Notes: generated from the letters alone by a model not told the origin. DNA of 64,000 nucleotides from an uncultured Muribaculum sp. (GCF_910583865.1 NZ_CAJTYX010000017.1:1-64000), one strand, 5' to 3'. Positions 1 through 9,421 are shown, counted from the stretch's first letter. Program-made: numbers and translations.

Positions 1-470
1 ATGACCGCCATGAGGCGATGGCCGTTATCGGTGTTCAGCATTGCCCATAGGCGAAATGCGGTCAATGGGTGTCAGTGCCTGCACCTTCACCTTTTGACGG
101 CATAACGCCGACAGCATGGAAGACCGCTCCGCCTCTCATCGCTTTCCTTATCTGAAAAGAAAGTCGAGATAAGCACAACGAAAGCGGTATAGATGACAGC
201 GAAACTCAAAGACATAAAGCTACTGCCTGTCTATATTGAGAAAAAATCCCGACGAGCAGTATTTAAGAAATGTGAATCAAATTGTTAGGAATTGCTAAAT
301 CGAACTCTCGGACTTGCACAGCCGGGATGAAATGATTAAATTTGCATTAGTGATTGGATAGCCTGTGGAGTCAGGCTCCAGAGCCGAAAATCCGGGTGCT
401 GATATTTGGCACTAAAACGGCACTAATAAAATTCTGATATATCTAACTATTTGATATAACTGCATTTAGG
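1..470. other. gene-poor left edge, possible end of a mobile element
   Basis: No convincing gene covers this stretch. It contains one 42-codon reading frame on the minus strand and several short inverted repeats, such as the pair around 366-385 (GGAGTCAGGCTCC). Low coding content, mixed composition and nearby gene fragments resemble the end of an integrated element, but no integrase or duplicated attachment sequence is visible inside the window, so this is only a suspicion. Confidence 0.25.
87..215 (-). CDS. small hypothetical protein, possibly a fragment
   Basis: A 42-aa frame starting MSLSFAVIYTAFVVL. It has a hydrophobic N-terminal half (about residues 3-19) that could be a membrane segment or signal, then a charged tail (SDKESDERR) and a Cys-Cys pair. 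No family is recognised. It may be a real small membrane protein, a remnant of a mobile-element gene, or chance. No promoter was identified for it. Confidence 0.2.
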   Translation of the reverse strand: MSLSFAVIYTAFVVLISTFFSDKESDERRSGLPCCRRYAVKR

Positions 471-512
471 CAGGAGAGGCACGCCCCCTGTCTTTCCGCA
501 AATCAAGCAACC

Positions 513-550
513 AAAGCTGCTGTAAATCAAACATTTACGGTAGCTTTTTT
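513..550 (+). terminator. Rho-independent terminator-like hairpin
   Basis: AAAGCT...GTAAAT pairs with ATTTAC...AGCTTT around a short loop with an internal mismatch, followed by a run of T. It could end a transcript entering from the left. Confidence 0.5.
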
Positions 551-634
551 ATATACATACAAAAATCCATACAAATTGTAGGCAAACCTTGACTCACACA
601 ACGGTGTTGTTTGTTAATCACTGGAAAAGCCTCA

Positions 635-760
635 ATGGAGGATTTTATAAGTCGCTTAGAAAAAGATGGTTATATCGTGCCATACAAGATGGATAAACAT
701 GGTAATTGGATCTATAAACTTACAATAAAAGCAATAGATAGATTCAATCCTGTATCATGA
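635..760 (+). CDS. small hypothetical ORF or gene fragment
   Basis: A 41-aa frame starting MEDFISRLEKDGYIVPYKMDK, AT-rich and acceptable in composition. The frame is open upstream to 593 without a better start. The sequence (helix-like N-terminus, then a YKMDKHGNWIYKL stretch) looks like the end of a larger protein, so this may be the C-terminal remnant of a disrupted gene. No family is recognised. Confidence 0.3.
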   Translation: MEDFISRLEKDGYIVPYKMDKHGNWIYKLTIKAIDRFNPVS

Positions 761-823
761 AAATATGGAGTTGCTGTTTTTCGCCCGGTATTTTTCACTG
801 TTGTTTTTAAACAACCTCTAAAA

Positions 824-856
824 TTTGCTTTTGCTATCTACTTATTCGTATCTTTG
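824..856 (+). promoter_or_regulatory. Bacteroidetes-type promoter for the 907 gene
   Basis: TTTG (824-827), 21 bp, then TATCTTTG (849-856) matches the TTTG/TAnnTTTG pattern. It lies about 50 bp upstream of the start codon at 907, and the leader contains a small hairpin (CCGATTT/AAATCGG, about 869-886). Confidence 0.6.
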
Positions 857-906
857 CGCTATCACGGCCGATTTCTGTAAATCGGCGTTTAGCTCCGATT
901 TTGCGT

Positions 907-1809
907 ATGTCTATATCCTGTAAGATACTGATTCTATTGGCCTCCTTTGCCTTTCTCGGTGGACTGTCGGCCAAAGCCTCAGGCAATCCGGCGTGCAAGG
1001 ATTTGTACACCCTCAAGAAAACGAAAAAAGCGCTGGGAGATGTGTTCTATCATGGTAACAGGAGTAAACTGCTCGACTTTAGCAGGATTGATAATAGTGA
1101 CTTGTTTGAAATATATCTGACCCCGACAGACTATTCATCAATTGAAGATTGCGATAAATCGCTCAGTGATGGTGACATTCGTTTGAATCCGGACGTATTC
1201 AGAGGGAATATTCCGGCTAACGGGGTGCTCGGCGATGATTTCCGTCGTATAGAAGTTTATTTCTATCCCGACATGGTTAAAATTGACTCACTCACATACG
1301 CGGTGAGGGGGCGTACAAAAGTGAAAACTAATGTGTGCGATTTTACCGGACATATCAGGATAAAGAAGATTTTTCGCGGTATTGAGCATGATATGGATTC
1401 TACATATTCCTATAGCATAATCGCAGAGTATTTGCTGAAGGAGGATGCGTCGCAAAAAGGGAGCGGGGAATTACGTGGTATATTACAAGCGGACGCGTGC
1501 ACATTAAAGGATACCCCCGATGTTGTCAGGATTGACGAATCATGGGCTGATGCCGATGGATACTTCAACCGCACTTTTGTCGGTACATGGCGCAGCTATA
1601 ATGATCCTGCATTGGTCAAACGTTGTATGTGGGGCGATTATCGGTTGCCTTTCTGCTTTGATTTTGATATCGGTGACGGAGAAATGATGGTTAATCCAGA
1701 CTATGCTTCTCCGGAGTGGGACAGATGGATGTATCGTAAGGACATTGAACTTATCCTTTCCGAGGATGGCGTACATTACAATGCAAAATATAGGAATCCC
1801 TGGTGGTGA
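907..1809 (+). CDS. hypothetical secreted protein
   Basis: A 300-aa protein with no family I recognise. The N-terminus (MSISCKILILLASFAFLGG, ending near AKA) is a clear signal peptide, so the product is exported to the periplasm or surface. ATG at 907 is preferred over an in-frame TTG at 901 because it sits directly before the signal sequence. The mature part is rich in beta-prone segments, Asp and aromatics, and ends in WW. It is monocistronic, with its own promoter at 824-856; the next gene starts 65 bp downstream. The composition is more AT-rich than the following housekeeping genes. Confidence 0.7.
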   Translation: MSISCKILILLASFAFLGGLSAKASGNPACKDLYTLKKTKKALGDVFYHGNRSKLLDFSRIDNSDLFEIYLTPTDYSSIEDCDKSLSDGDIRLNPDVFRGNIPANGVLGDDFRRIEVYFYPDMVKIDSLTYAVRGRTKVKTNVCDFTGHIRIKKIFRGIEHDMDSTYSYSIIAEYLLKEDASQKGSGELRGILQADACTLKDTPDVVRIDESWADADGYFNRTFVGTWRSYNDPALVKRCMWGDYRLPFCFDFDIGDGEMMVNPDYASPEWDRWMYRKDIELILSEDGVHYNAKYRNPWW

Positions 1810-1874
1810 AATCCCGGGGGGACTGTGACTGACTCTTAACCATATATTCTATAATACAGAATCAATTCTATTCT

Positions 1875-2414
1875 ATGATTGACGAAATACTTGAATTCAA
1901 CCGCCGCTTCGTTGCGGAAAAGCAATATGAAGCGTTTGCCACTTCGAAATATCCCGACAAGAAGATTGCCATAGTCACGTGTATGGACACACGTCTCACC
2001 CACCTCCTTCCGGCGGCTCTGGGCATAAAGAACGGCGATGTGAAGATGATCAAGAATGCCGGAGGCACCATTACCAACCCGTTCGACTCAACCATGCGCT
2101 CGTTGCTCGTGGCGATCTATGAGCTGGGTGTCGATGAAATTATGGTGATAGGCCATACCGGATGTGGAGTCCAGGGCATGAACGCATCGGAAATGCTCGG
2201 CCATATGCGCAGCCGTGGCATCTCGGAGGAACATATCTCCCTTATGCGCCATTGCGGCATAGACCTTGACAGCTGGCTTCACGGATTCGACGACACCGGC
2301 GGAGCTGTCCACGAGACTGTCGACCTTGTACGCAACCATCCGCTTGTCCCCGCCGACGTGTCGGTGCGTGGTTTCATAATAGACTCTTCCACCGGGCTGC
2401 TCTCCCCGCTGTGA
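1875..2414 (+). CDS. beta-class carbonic anhydrase
   Basis: A 179-aa enzyme predicted to interconvert CO2 and bicarbonate in the cytoplasm. The expected zinc ligands are visible as Cys36, His94 and Cys97, with the Asp38-Arg40 dyad in the CMDTR motif, and the HTGCG signature is intact. The length matches the short type I bacterial beta-CA family. No signal peptide is present. Orientation matches the flanking genes, but gaps of 65 bp before it and about 180 bp after it argue for separate transcription. The assignment to the family is strong; the physiological role (bicarbonate supply) is inferred. Confidence 0.9.
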   Translation: MIDEILEFNRRFVAEKQYEAFATSKYPDKKIAIVTCMDTRLTHLLPAALGIKNGDVKMIKNAGGTITNPFDSTMRSLLVAIYELGVDEIMVIGHTGCGVQGMNASEMLGHMRSRGISEEHISLMRHCGIDLDSWLHGFDDTGGAVHETVDLVRNHPLVPADVSVRGFIIDSSTGLLSPL

Positions 2415-2484
2415 TGTAAAATCCCGGTGTCATATCGTACGTCGTGGTTAACACTTTTTGAGGGGGCGTTAAGTTTTATGTGGA

Positions 2485-2513
2485 TTTTTGAGCGCGATTT
2501 ATTAGTAACTTTG
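2485..2513 (+). promoter_or_regulatory. probable uvrA promoter
   Basis: TAACTTTG at 2506-2513 fits the TAnnTTTG -7 element. The upstream TTTTTG (2485-2490) is only 15 bp away, closer than the usual 19-21, so the -33 assignment is uncertain. The start codon lies about 80 bp downstream. Confidence 0.5.
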
Positions 2514-2594
2514 TGGGTTAATTTGGCCTGAGATATGATGGTTGCCGCCGGATGGCGGCACCATGTATCGGAGGCCTGTATCCATAAGGTAGCA

Positions 2595-5402
2595 ATGTCT
2601 GAACGCAACATTCTCATACAAGGAGCAAGGGTAAACAATCTCAAAAACGTAAGCGTCGAGATTCCGCGCAACCGTCTGGTGGTGATCACCGGAGTCAGCG
2701 GGAGCGGAAAGTCGAGCCTTGCCTTTGACACATTATATGCCGAGGGGCAGCGGCGTTACGTAGAGAGCCTTTCGGCCTACGCGCGCCAGTTCCTCGGGAA
2801 GATGGCCAAGCCTGAGGTCGATTTCATCAGAGGACTCCCCCCGGCCATAGCCATCGAGCAGAAGGTCAACACGCGCAATCCACGCTCTACTGTCGGCACT
2901 TCTACGGAAATCTACGATTATATGCGCCTGCTTTTCGGGCGCATCGGTCGTACGTATTCCCCGGTGTCGGGAGAGGAGGTGCGCAAGCACACGGTCGACG
3001 ACGTGCTTGCCGCAGCAACATCCTATCCTGAAGGCACACGCATGGCGGTGGCCGCACCGATAATATTGCCTGAAGGGCGCACGATGGGTCAGCAGCTCGA
3101 CATATTCATGAAGGGCGGCTACTCGCGCGTCGTCACTCTGCCTGACGGACGGTTCCGGGAAATTGAGGAGTTGCTTGCCGCATCCGACGTGCCGACATCA
3201 CCGGACGGGATGCTACTGCTCGTCGACAGGCTTGCCGTGGCTCACGACGGCGACGAGCTGAGTCGTCTGGCCGATTCGGCGGAGACGGCGTTTTTCGAGG
3301 GGCGCGACGAGATGGCGCTCATGGTGTGGGACGACGGTGGCGACGTGAATGTGCACCGCTTCTCCAAGCGTTTCGAGGCCGACGGAATCGTTTTCCGTGA
3401 GCCGAACGAGCTGATGTTCAACTTCAACAACCCCTACGGCGCGTGCCCCGTGTGTGAGGGTTTCGGCAAGACCGTAGGCATTGACCCGGCGCTTGTCGTG
3501 CCCGATCCGTCGCTGTCGGTCTATGACGATGCGGTGGTGTGCTGGCGAGGCGACAAGATGAGCGAATGCAAGCGCGATCTGGTCCGCCTCGCGCCTCAGC
3601 TCGGATTTCCTATCCACAAGCCATATTGCGAGCTTACTCCCGACCAGCTCGACATACTTTGGCACGGGCGCGGCCGGTTCTACGGCATCGACGGATTTTT
3701 CCGTTGGGTAGATGAAAACCAGTATAAGATACAATATCGTGTGATGAAAGCGCGCTACCGTGGCAAGACTGTCTGCCCGGAATGCCACGGCTCAAGGCTG
3801 AAGCATGACGCCTCGTATGTGAAGGTCGGTGGCCGCACCATCACAGAACTGGTGGGGATGCCTGTCGGGGAGCTGCGCCGCTGGTTTTCCGCTCTGGTGC
3901 TTGATGACAACGACAGCCGTATAGCATCGCGACTGCTCACGGAGATAAACAGCCGCATAGGGTTTCTCTGCGACGTGGGGCTCGGCTACCTCATGCTCGA
4001 CCGCCTGTCATCGACCCTTTCCGGAGGCGAGAGCCAGCGCATCAACCTCGCAACGTCGCTCGGAAGCAGTCTCGTAGGCTCGCTATATATTCTCGACGAG
4101 CCGAGCATCGGCCTTCATCCGCGCGACACGGCCAAGCTAATCGAGGTGTTGCGCCGCCTCCAGGGCATAGGCAACACCGTGGTCATCGTGGAGCACGATG
4201 CTGAGATCATGCGCGCCGCCGACTATCTTATCGACGTGGGGCGGGATGCCGGCCGCCTTGGCGGCAACATTGTGTATCAAGGCCCGGTGGATTCCCTCCC
4301 GGCGGATTCCGGCGAATCATACACCGTGAAATACCTGCGCGGCGAGATGGCGGTTCCCCTCCCGTCGACGCGTCGCCGCTGGAGGGATTACATAGAGGTG
4401 GTCGGCGCACGCGAGCATAATCTGAAAAATGTCGACGTGCGCTTCCCTCTCGGTGTGATGACCGTGGTGACCGGTGTGAGCGGCAGCGGCAAGTCGACGC
4501 TCGTGCGCGACGTGCTGTGGCGCGCCATGGTGCGTCATCTCGGCGAGGCCGGCAATGCCCCGGGCCTCCACAAGGAATTGCGCGGCGACCTGTCGCGTAT
4601 CTCCGCTGTCGAGTTTGTCGACCAGGATCCGATAGGGCGCTCTTCGCGCAGCAATGCGGCGACCTATCTGAAGGCTTACGATGAGATTCGCCGTCTTTTC
4701 GCCGAACAGCAGGGTGCGCGCCAGATGGGATTCACACCTGCGTTTTTCTCGTTCAACACCGAGGGCGGCCGATGTGAGGAATGTAAAGGAGAGGGGACTG
4801 TAACGATAGAGATGCAGTTCATGGCCGATATAGTGATACCGTGCGAGACGTGCCACGGCCAGCGGTTCAAGCCCGAAATCCTTGAAGTGCGCTATCGCGG
4901 GCATAACATCAACGATGTACTTGAGATGACCGTCAACCGGGCCATGGAATTCTTCGGCGAGGACCCCTCGTCGATCACTCGCAAGATTGTCAAGCGGTTG
5001 AAGCCATTGCAGGATGTCGGTCTCGGCTATATAAAGCTCGGTCAGTCGTCATCGACACTTTCCGGCGGCGAGAACCAGCGTGTGAAGCTCGCATACTATC
5101 TTGCGCAGGAGAAGCCGCAGCCCACCATGTTCATCTTCGACGAGCCGACCACCGGCCTGCATCTCAACGACATCAACAAGTTGATGGACAGCTTCGACCG
5201 TCTCATCGCGCAAGGCCACACGGTTATCATCATCGAGCACAACCTCGATGTGATAAAGTGTGCCGACCATGTGATCGACATCGGCCCGGAGGGCGGCGAG
5301 GCGGGCGGCTACATCGTGGCCACCGGCACTCCCGAGCAGATTGCCGCCTGCCCCGGGAGCTACACCGGCCGCTACCTCGCCCCACTCATTCGCCGAACAT
5401 GA
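2595..5402 (+). CDS. uvrA: excinuclease ABC subunit A
   Basis: The damage-recognition ATPase of nucleotide excision repair. The 935-aa length is typical. The first Walker A is GVSGSGKS at residues 33-40. Zinc-module CxxC pairs (CPVC, CPEC and, in the second half, CEEC and CETC), two ABC signatures (LSGGESQR, LSGGENQR) and two Walker B/D-loops (DEPSIGLHP, DEPTTGLH) follow in order. The frame is open from 2535, but ATG 2595 matches the usual UvrA N-terminus (MSERNILIQGARVNNLKN). The second signature has ENQR rather than the common EAQR, so this could be one of several UvrA paralogues found in Bacteroidales. Its 3' end overlaps the convergent nucleotidase gene by 17 bp. Confidence 0.93.
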   Translation: MSERNILIQGARVNNLKNVSVEIPRNRLVVITGVSGSGKSSLAFDTLYAEGQRRYVESLSAYARQFLGKMAKPEVDFIRGLPPAIAIEQKVNTRNPRSTVGTSTEIYDYMRLLFGRIGRTYSPVSGEEVRKHTVDDVLAAATSYPEGTRMAVAAPIILPEGRTMGQQLDIFMKGGYSRVVTLPDGRFREIEELLAASDVPTSPDGMLLLVDRLAVAHDGDELSRLADSAETAFFEGRDEMALMVWDDGGDVNVHRFSKRFEADGIVFREPNELMFNFNNPYGACPVCEGFGKTVGIDPALVVPDPSLSVYDDAVVCWRGDKMSECKRDLVRLAPQLGFPIHKPYCELTPDQLDILWHGRGRFYGIDGFFRWVDENQYKIQYRVMKARYRGKTVCPECHGSRLKHDASYVKVGGRTITELVGMPVGELRRWFSALVLDDNDSRIASRLLTEINSRIGFLCDVGLGYLMLDRLSSTLSGGESQRINLATSLGSSLVGSLYILDEPSIGLHPRDTAKLIEVLRRLQGIGNTVVIVEHDAEIMRAADYLIDVGRDAGRLGGNIVYQGPVDSLPADSGESYTVKYLRGEMAVPLPSTRRRWRDYIEVVGAREHNLKNVDVRFPLGVMTVVTGVSGSGKSTLVRDVLWRAMVRHLGEAGNAPGLHKELRGDLSRISAVEFVDQDPIGRSSRSNAATYLKAYDEIRRLFAEQQGARQMGFTPAFFSFNTEGGRCEECKGEGTVTIEMQFMADIVIPCETCHGQRFKPEILEVRYRGHNINDVLEMTVNRAMEFFGEDPSSITRKIVKRLKPLQDVGLGYIKLGQSSSTLSGGENQRVKLAYYLAQEKPQPTMFIFDEPTTGLHLNDINKLMDSFDRLIAQGHTVIIIEHNLDVIKCADHVIDIGPEGGEAGGYIVATGTPEQIAACPGSYTGRYLAPLIRRT

Positions 5403-7119
5403 GGGCGCGGTCGCGACGGGCTGCCGTACGGGTCATCTTCTCGGGGACGAACTTCCACTGGCCGAGCGGTCGGGGATCTACCTTCCCGTGAGCCTTGATG
5501 TACTTCGTGAGGTAATGCCGCAGGTCGCGGTCGGTCGAGCTTATGATGCGCGACGGAAGCTCCTTGTGGGGTATGCCTGCGCCTTTTGTCAGCAGCTCTC
5601 CACCTCCGTTGCCACGGTAGGAGTTCAGTGCCACCTTGTAATGCTTTTCAGGGCTGAACGGCTCGCCGTCGGCCATCTTCAGTATTCGGATCTTCTCCCC
5701 CTCGGGCTTGGTGACGTCCACCTCGTAGATTATCCCGGCGGCGGAGTCGAAATTGTAGCTCGCGTTTTTGAGTTTCGAGTGGGTCTGGTCGCCGCTGCGC
5801 GTGCCGTCGCTGAACAGGAGCAGATGGTCGGAGGACGATTCCATCTGTTGGGTCCACAGTCCGTATGAGCGCTCCAGATAGTTCTTTATCTCCTCTCCTG
5901 TCAGGTCCATCACGTAAAGCATGTTCTCATACTTGTAGAGGTTGAACATGTCGCCCACCGTGATAGGCCCTGCGGGTATTGTGGCGTCGTAGCTCAGGGG
6001 AGCGACAAACGATATGTCGGCCCCGGTGATGTCGAGCTGCAGGCGGTGGATCAGGTCGACGAAGGCCGAGGGGCCGAAGTATGCGTCGCGGGTGGTGACG
6101 GGGCGCGTCATAGTCCCTATCGGGGTGTCGACGTATCGCTCCACCGTGGCCATCTCCGGGGAGAATTGCATCATGAACAGGCTGTCGGGCGCATAGCCGT
6201 CCATGTCGGCTATCCTGCCGTCGATCTTCTTCCCGGCGACGCGACCGAGGCTGTCGAGGGTGAATGTGATCGCCACGTCGGCAAGGTGCACGGCGTTGTT
6301 GGCAGGGTTCATCACCAGCACGCTGTCGCCCGCGGTGTTGACCGTCCATTTCTTGTCGACCCTATGGTCATGGCCCATCAGCACCACGTCGAATCCCGGC
6401 ACGCGCTGCGCCACTTCAAGCGACGCATTCTCTTTGTGGCCGACCAGTATGTTGCCCGACTGCCCCGAATGGAACAGTCCCACCAGCACGTCGGGATGCT
6501 CGCGCTCCATTATTACCGGCACCCACTTGCGCGCGGTCTCCTCCATGTCGTCAAACCGCAGCCCCTTCCATAGCGTCTCCGGCAGCCACGCCGGAATGCC
6601 CGGTGTGATCATGCCCAGTATTGCCACCTTTATCCCCTTGCGCTCCACCACGGTATATGGCCGGAAATGTGGCTGTCCCGTCGCTGTGTTGATCACATTC
6701 GCGCCCAGCACCGGCATGCGGCACTCTCCCGCCCAGCGATCCATCACCTTGCGGCCCGTCTCCACGTCGTGGTTGCCTATGGTCCCCGCGTCGTAGCCGA
6801 TGAAATCGAGCATCCGCGCGGCGATATGCGGCGACACGGTATCGACATAGTTGTAGTAGTAGACCGTCGGCTGCCCCTGGAGTATGTCGCCGTTGTCCAC
6901 CACTATCACAGCGTCATCGCCGGCTTGTGTCCTCACGTCGTTGACCGCCGAGGCCACCCTGGCGAGGCTTCCTTTGGCCGGTTTGCGCGTGATGAAATTA
7001 GTAGGATAGAAGTTGCCGTGCACGTCGCTCGTCTGTAGTAGCCGCAGCGTCACCTCCTCGTTTGCCGACAGCGACACCGCCGCCAATAGCCCGAGGACTG
7101 ATATGATCATTCTCTTCAT
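5386..7119 (-). CDS. secreted 5'-nucleotidase / 2',3'-cyclic phosphodiesterase family
   Basis: A 577-aa exported metallophosphoesterase expected to dephosphorylate nucleotides in the periplasm or at the surface. After a signal peptide (MKRMIISVLGLLAAVSLSA) come the metal-binding blocks of the N-terminal domain: DVHGNF, DNGDILQGQP, GNHD and GHDH. The C-terminal 5'-nucleotidase domain includes NSYRGNGGGE. ATG 7119 is chosen because the open frame upstream (to 7191) adds a stretch lying across a degenerate terminator. The repeat copy at 7157-7302 begins just upstream, so the native promoter may have been altered by the insertion of the radical SAM island. Substrate within the family cannot be told from sequence. 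Confidence 0.88.
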   Translation of the reverse strand: MKRMIISVLGLLAAVSLSANEEVTLRLLQTSDVHGNFYPTNFITRKPAKGSLARVASAVNDVRTQAGDDAVIVVDNGDILQGQPTVYYYNYVDTVSPHIAARMLDFIGYDAGTIGNHDVETGRKVMDRWAGECRMPVLGANVINTATGQPHFRPYTVVERKGIKVAILGMITPGIPAWLPETLWKGLRFDDMEETARKWVPVIMEREHPDVLVGLFHSGQSGNILVGHKENASLEVAQRVPGFDVVLMGHDHRVDKKWTVNTAGDSVLVMNPANNAVHLADVAITFTLDSLGRVAGKKIDGRIADMDGYAPDSLFMMQFSPEMATVERYVDTPIGTMTRPVTTRDAYFGPSAFVDLIHRLQLDITGADISFVAPLSYDATIPAGPITVGDMFNLYKYENMLYVMDLTGEEIKNYLERSYGLWTQQMESSSDHLLLFSDGTRSGDQTHSKLKNASYNFDSAAGIIYEVDVTKPEGEKIRILKMADGEPFSPEKHYKVALNSYRGNGGGELLTKGAGIPHKELPSRIISSTDRDLRHYLTKYIKAHGKVDPRPLGQWKFVPEKMTRTAARRDRALMFGE

Positions 7120-7156
7120 GACAGGATTATGAACTGACTTAAACTTATAAAAAAAA

Positions 7157-7302
7157 TTGCATGGACGCGAGCCTTTCCGGCCCGTTTCCATGCAAATGTA
7201 TCTTTTTTATTTGGTTTCTACAAGCGTCAGAGGGCTTCCAGCAGCAGCACGCGCGACGAGAAGTCGGTGGCGTCAGCCTTGTCGACGTTGTGGAACGCCG
7301 GC
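7157..7302. repeat. direct repeat copy A (duplicated GH36 3' end and terminator)
   Basis: This 146-bp segment matches 9951-10095. The 84 bp at 7219-7302 are identical to 10012-10095. The remaining 62 bp, which contain a terminator-type hairpin, have diverged, so the hairpin here is imperfect. On the minus strand it is followed by an eight-T run (7149-7156), so it can still terminate leftward transcription. The two copies bracket the AT-rich three-gene island. Confidence 0.9.
7227..7302 (-). pseudogene. 3' remnant of the GH36 alpha-galactosidase gene
   Basis: These 76 bp encode the last 24 codons plus stop of the intact alpha-galactosidase at 10020-12221, in the same orientation and without any substitution. 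The homology stops abruptly after GCCGGC (7302), where island sequence begins. No start codon or upstream part is present, so this is a scar rather than a gene. Confidence 0.85.
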
Positions 7303-7419
7303 TTGCTGATACCGGCATTACGCTACTTACAAGCACCGCAGATTGTATTAAAGATAAGTTAATAAAATTTAAATTTGGGCAAAATGCAAAAATAATATCT
7401 TTTTTTGCAAAAAAACGAT

Positions 7420-8451
7420 ATGAGTATTTCGGAATCAATATACCTCACAATGTTGACATTGATCACTACGTTCAAGTGTTCTTCTGCATGTTTGAATTGT
7501 TGTTTTGAATGTAATCCAAATAAGGAAGAAAAAATAAGCTATAATGATGCTGAACGCTATATAAGAACGAGTTTAGCCACGTTTAATAGCATTAAAGTTG
7601 TCGTTTTAACAGGCGGAGAAAGCTTTTTAGATTTGCCTTTTCTGATTAAGTTAATTAACAATTACGGCTTAATTTGTCGTGTTGTCACTAATGGCTTTTG
7701 GGCTAAATCATATGAAAATGCCGTACGGATTCTTAAATTATGTAAAGAAGCTGGATTGAATGAGATAAATTACAGTACTGGTGATGAGCATTTGGAATTT
7801 GTTCCATTGGAATCTGTAGTAAACGGGATAAAGGCCGCATTGGATTTGGAATTGATAACTGTTGTAAATATTGAATCAGCAGAAGAACGGAATTTCAAAA
7901 TGTGTGATTTGATAAAAAATGAGGGTCTAAAGCCATATATCAATAGCAATAAGGCTCGGATATTAAAATTCACAAATGGAATCTGGATGCCATTCACTCA
8001 AGAAGGATTGAAGAGTCTGCCTAAATTATATACAAAAATCGCTCATCCTTGTAAGCAAAGATGTACGAATCTGTTTTCTGCAATTACAATATCTCCTACA
8101 AATAGATTATATGCATGTTGTGGACTGCCTGTTAAATATATTAAATACTTAGACTTGGGTGATGTACATATTCATGAAATTGAAGCTTTATATAAACAAC
8201 AATTTGATGATTTCATGAAGATATGGCTATTTGTAGATGGCCCTTATCGTATATTGATGTTTTTAGAGGAAAAGCTTGGACATGAAATTCCGGAATGCCG
8301 GGTGTTGTCACATTCATGTTTCTATTGTGCATGTTTATTTACGAATAAACAATATCTATCAGCGGCAAAGAGATATTATAGAGATCGGTATTATTCTGTA
8401 ATGCTGAAGTTCTCTTTCCTTATCAAGCAGATGAACAATATTAAAAAGTAG
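7420..8451 (+). CDS. radical SAM protein with SPASM-like C-terminal cysteines
   Basis: A 343-aa enzyme. The [4Fe-4S]/SAM site is CX3CX2C at Cys20, Cys24 and Cys27, followed by a GGES motif (65-68) equivalent to the GGE SAM-binding loop. The C-terminal part has clustered cysteines (Cys211, Cys215, Cys233, Cys234 and a later HSCFYCAC segment), which suggests auxiliary cluster binding as in SPASM peptide-modifying enzymes. ATG 7420 is preferred over the in-frame TTG at 7405. Four bases separate it from the next gene, so they form an operon. The gene is far more AT-rich than its surroundings, indicating horizontal acquisition. Known relatives with this architecture modify ribosomal peptides or proteins; the substrate here is unknown. 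Confidence 0.8.
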   Translation: MSISESIYLTMLTLITTFKCSSACLNCCFECNPNKEEKISYNDAERYIRTSLATFNSIKVVVLTGGESFLDLPFLIKLINNYGLICRVVTNGFWAKSYENAVRILKLCKEAGLNEINYSTGDEHLEFVPLESVVNGIKAALDLELITVVNIESAEERNFKMCDLIKNEGLKPYINSNKARILKFTNGIWMPFTQEGLKSLPKLYTKIAHPCKQRCTNLFSAITISPTNRLYACCGLPVKYIKYLDLGDVHIHEIEALYKQQFDDFMKIWLFVDGPYRILMFLEEKLGHEIPECRVLSHSCFYCACLFTNKQYLSAAKRYYRDRYYSVMLKFSFLIKQMNNIKK

Positions 8452-8455
8452 TCAA

Positions 8456-9421
8456 ATGAGATACCCTAAAAGGAATTTTACTCGTATAGTTATATGGACT
8501 GTTTCAAGCAGTATGATGACGAATGCGTGTACAGGTTATGTTCATGATGAAGATGTCATTATAGGCGATAATGAAGTCTCTTCTACAAATGGGATAAGTG
8601 CAATAAGTATACATTTGTCAGATGAACAAACTTCATCATGTGAATATATGATGGAATTGGCAGATAAAATAGTTAATGATAGAAATTTTGCAAGAAATCC
8701 AACTCATTATTTGGGGAGTCGTTCTACTGATACGGAATCTGGCAATGAAGTTGCGTTTGAAATGGATGATTCTATATTAAGGATTCTTAGAGCTTTATCC
8801 GATGAGGAAATTGCTGACGCTATATCAAATAATGACATAAAGAGATACATACATCTGATGTACCAGAAAGGATTATTAAATCAAAATTTGCGTGAATATG
8901 AAAGCGTACTTTCATCTGAAGATAAGAAAAAATTGTTGGAATCAATTGGTATGAGTGATTTAGCGGACAACGAAATTGATGAAATCGTTGTGGGCGCGAT
9001 TACTTTTTTGTTTTATTTTGTCGCAGCGGTAGTTTCATGTGCTACAGTTCTGTTTACTACTATTGTTACCGCTCAGTTTGGATTCGGATATGTAGTAGCT
9101 ACGACAATGGCTGCATATACCGATGTTAAAGTCGCAGGCAGTTCTCATACTTATCTTGATATCAGTCGAGATTTTGATATATGGGTGCTTTCTAAAGAGC
9201 AAGATCATTCGATATTTTTAAAAGATGAGAATCTGGATAAGGCCGTGGACGATGTCGTCTGTGGCTTTAAAGAGATTGTCGAAAGTAATAAGAATAGCGA
9301 AGCTAAGATTGATGATAACAAGATGAAGCAAACAATAAATCTTAATATTAATAAGCAGTTGGAAATATCCGCCAAGTTAATAAATAAGACTGATGATGAA
9401 AGTATACAAATCAAAGATTGA
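8456..9421 (+). CDS. hypothetical putative lipoprotein, possible radical SAM substrate
   Basis: A 321-aa protein of no family I recognise. The N-terminus has a basic start, a moderately hydrophobic stretch and Cys25 in the context MTNACTG, which could be a lipobox, although it is weaker than typical. The middle is acidic and helical. Residues about 177-220 form a long hydrophobic Ala/Val/Thr/Phe-rich segment that could be a membrane hairpin or the target of modification. The tail is Lys/Asp/Asn-rich. It lies 4 bp after the radical SAM gene and overlaps the next gene by 29 bp, so the three are co-transcribed. The substrate idea rests only on context. Confidence 0.55.
   Translation: MRYPKRNFTRIVIWTVSSSMMTNACTGYVHDEDVIIGDNEVSSTNGISAISIHLSDEQTSSCEYMMELADKIVNDRNFARNPTHYLGSRSTDTESGNEVAFEMDDSILRILRALSDEEIADAISNNDIKRYIHLMYQKGLLNQNLREYESVLSSEDKKKLLESIGMSDLADNEIDEIVVGAITFLFYFVAAVVSCATVLFTTIVTAQFGFGYVVATTMAAYTDVKVAGSSHTYLDISRDFDIWVLSKEQDHSIFLKDENLDKAVDDVVCGFKEIVESNKNSEAKIDDNKMKQTINLNINKQLEISAKLINKTDDESIQIKD

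Noticed and set aside
280..480. Possible tRNA or tRNA fragment as an attachment site
   Set aside because: No TPsiC-arm consensus or cloverleaf could be formed on either strand.
7145..7508. Short frames on both strands across repeat copy A
   Set aside because: They span the duplicated terminator and the island junction and are explained by the repeat.
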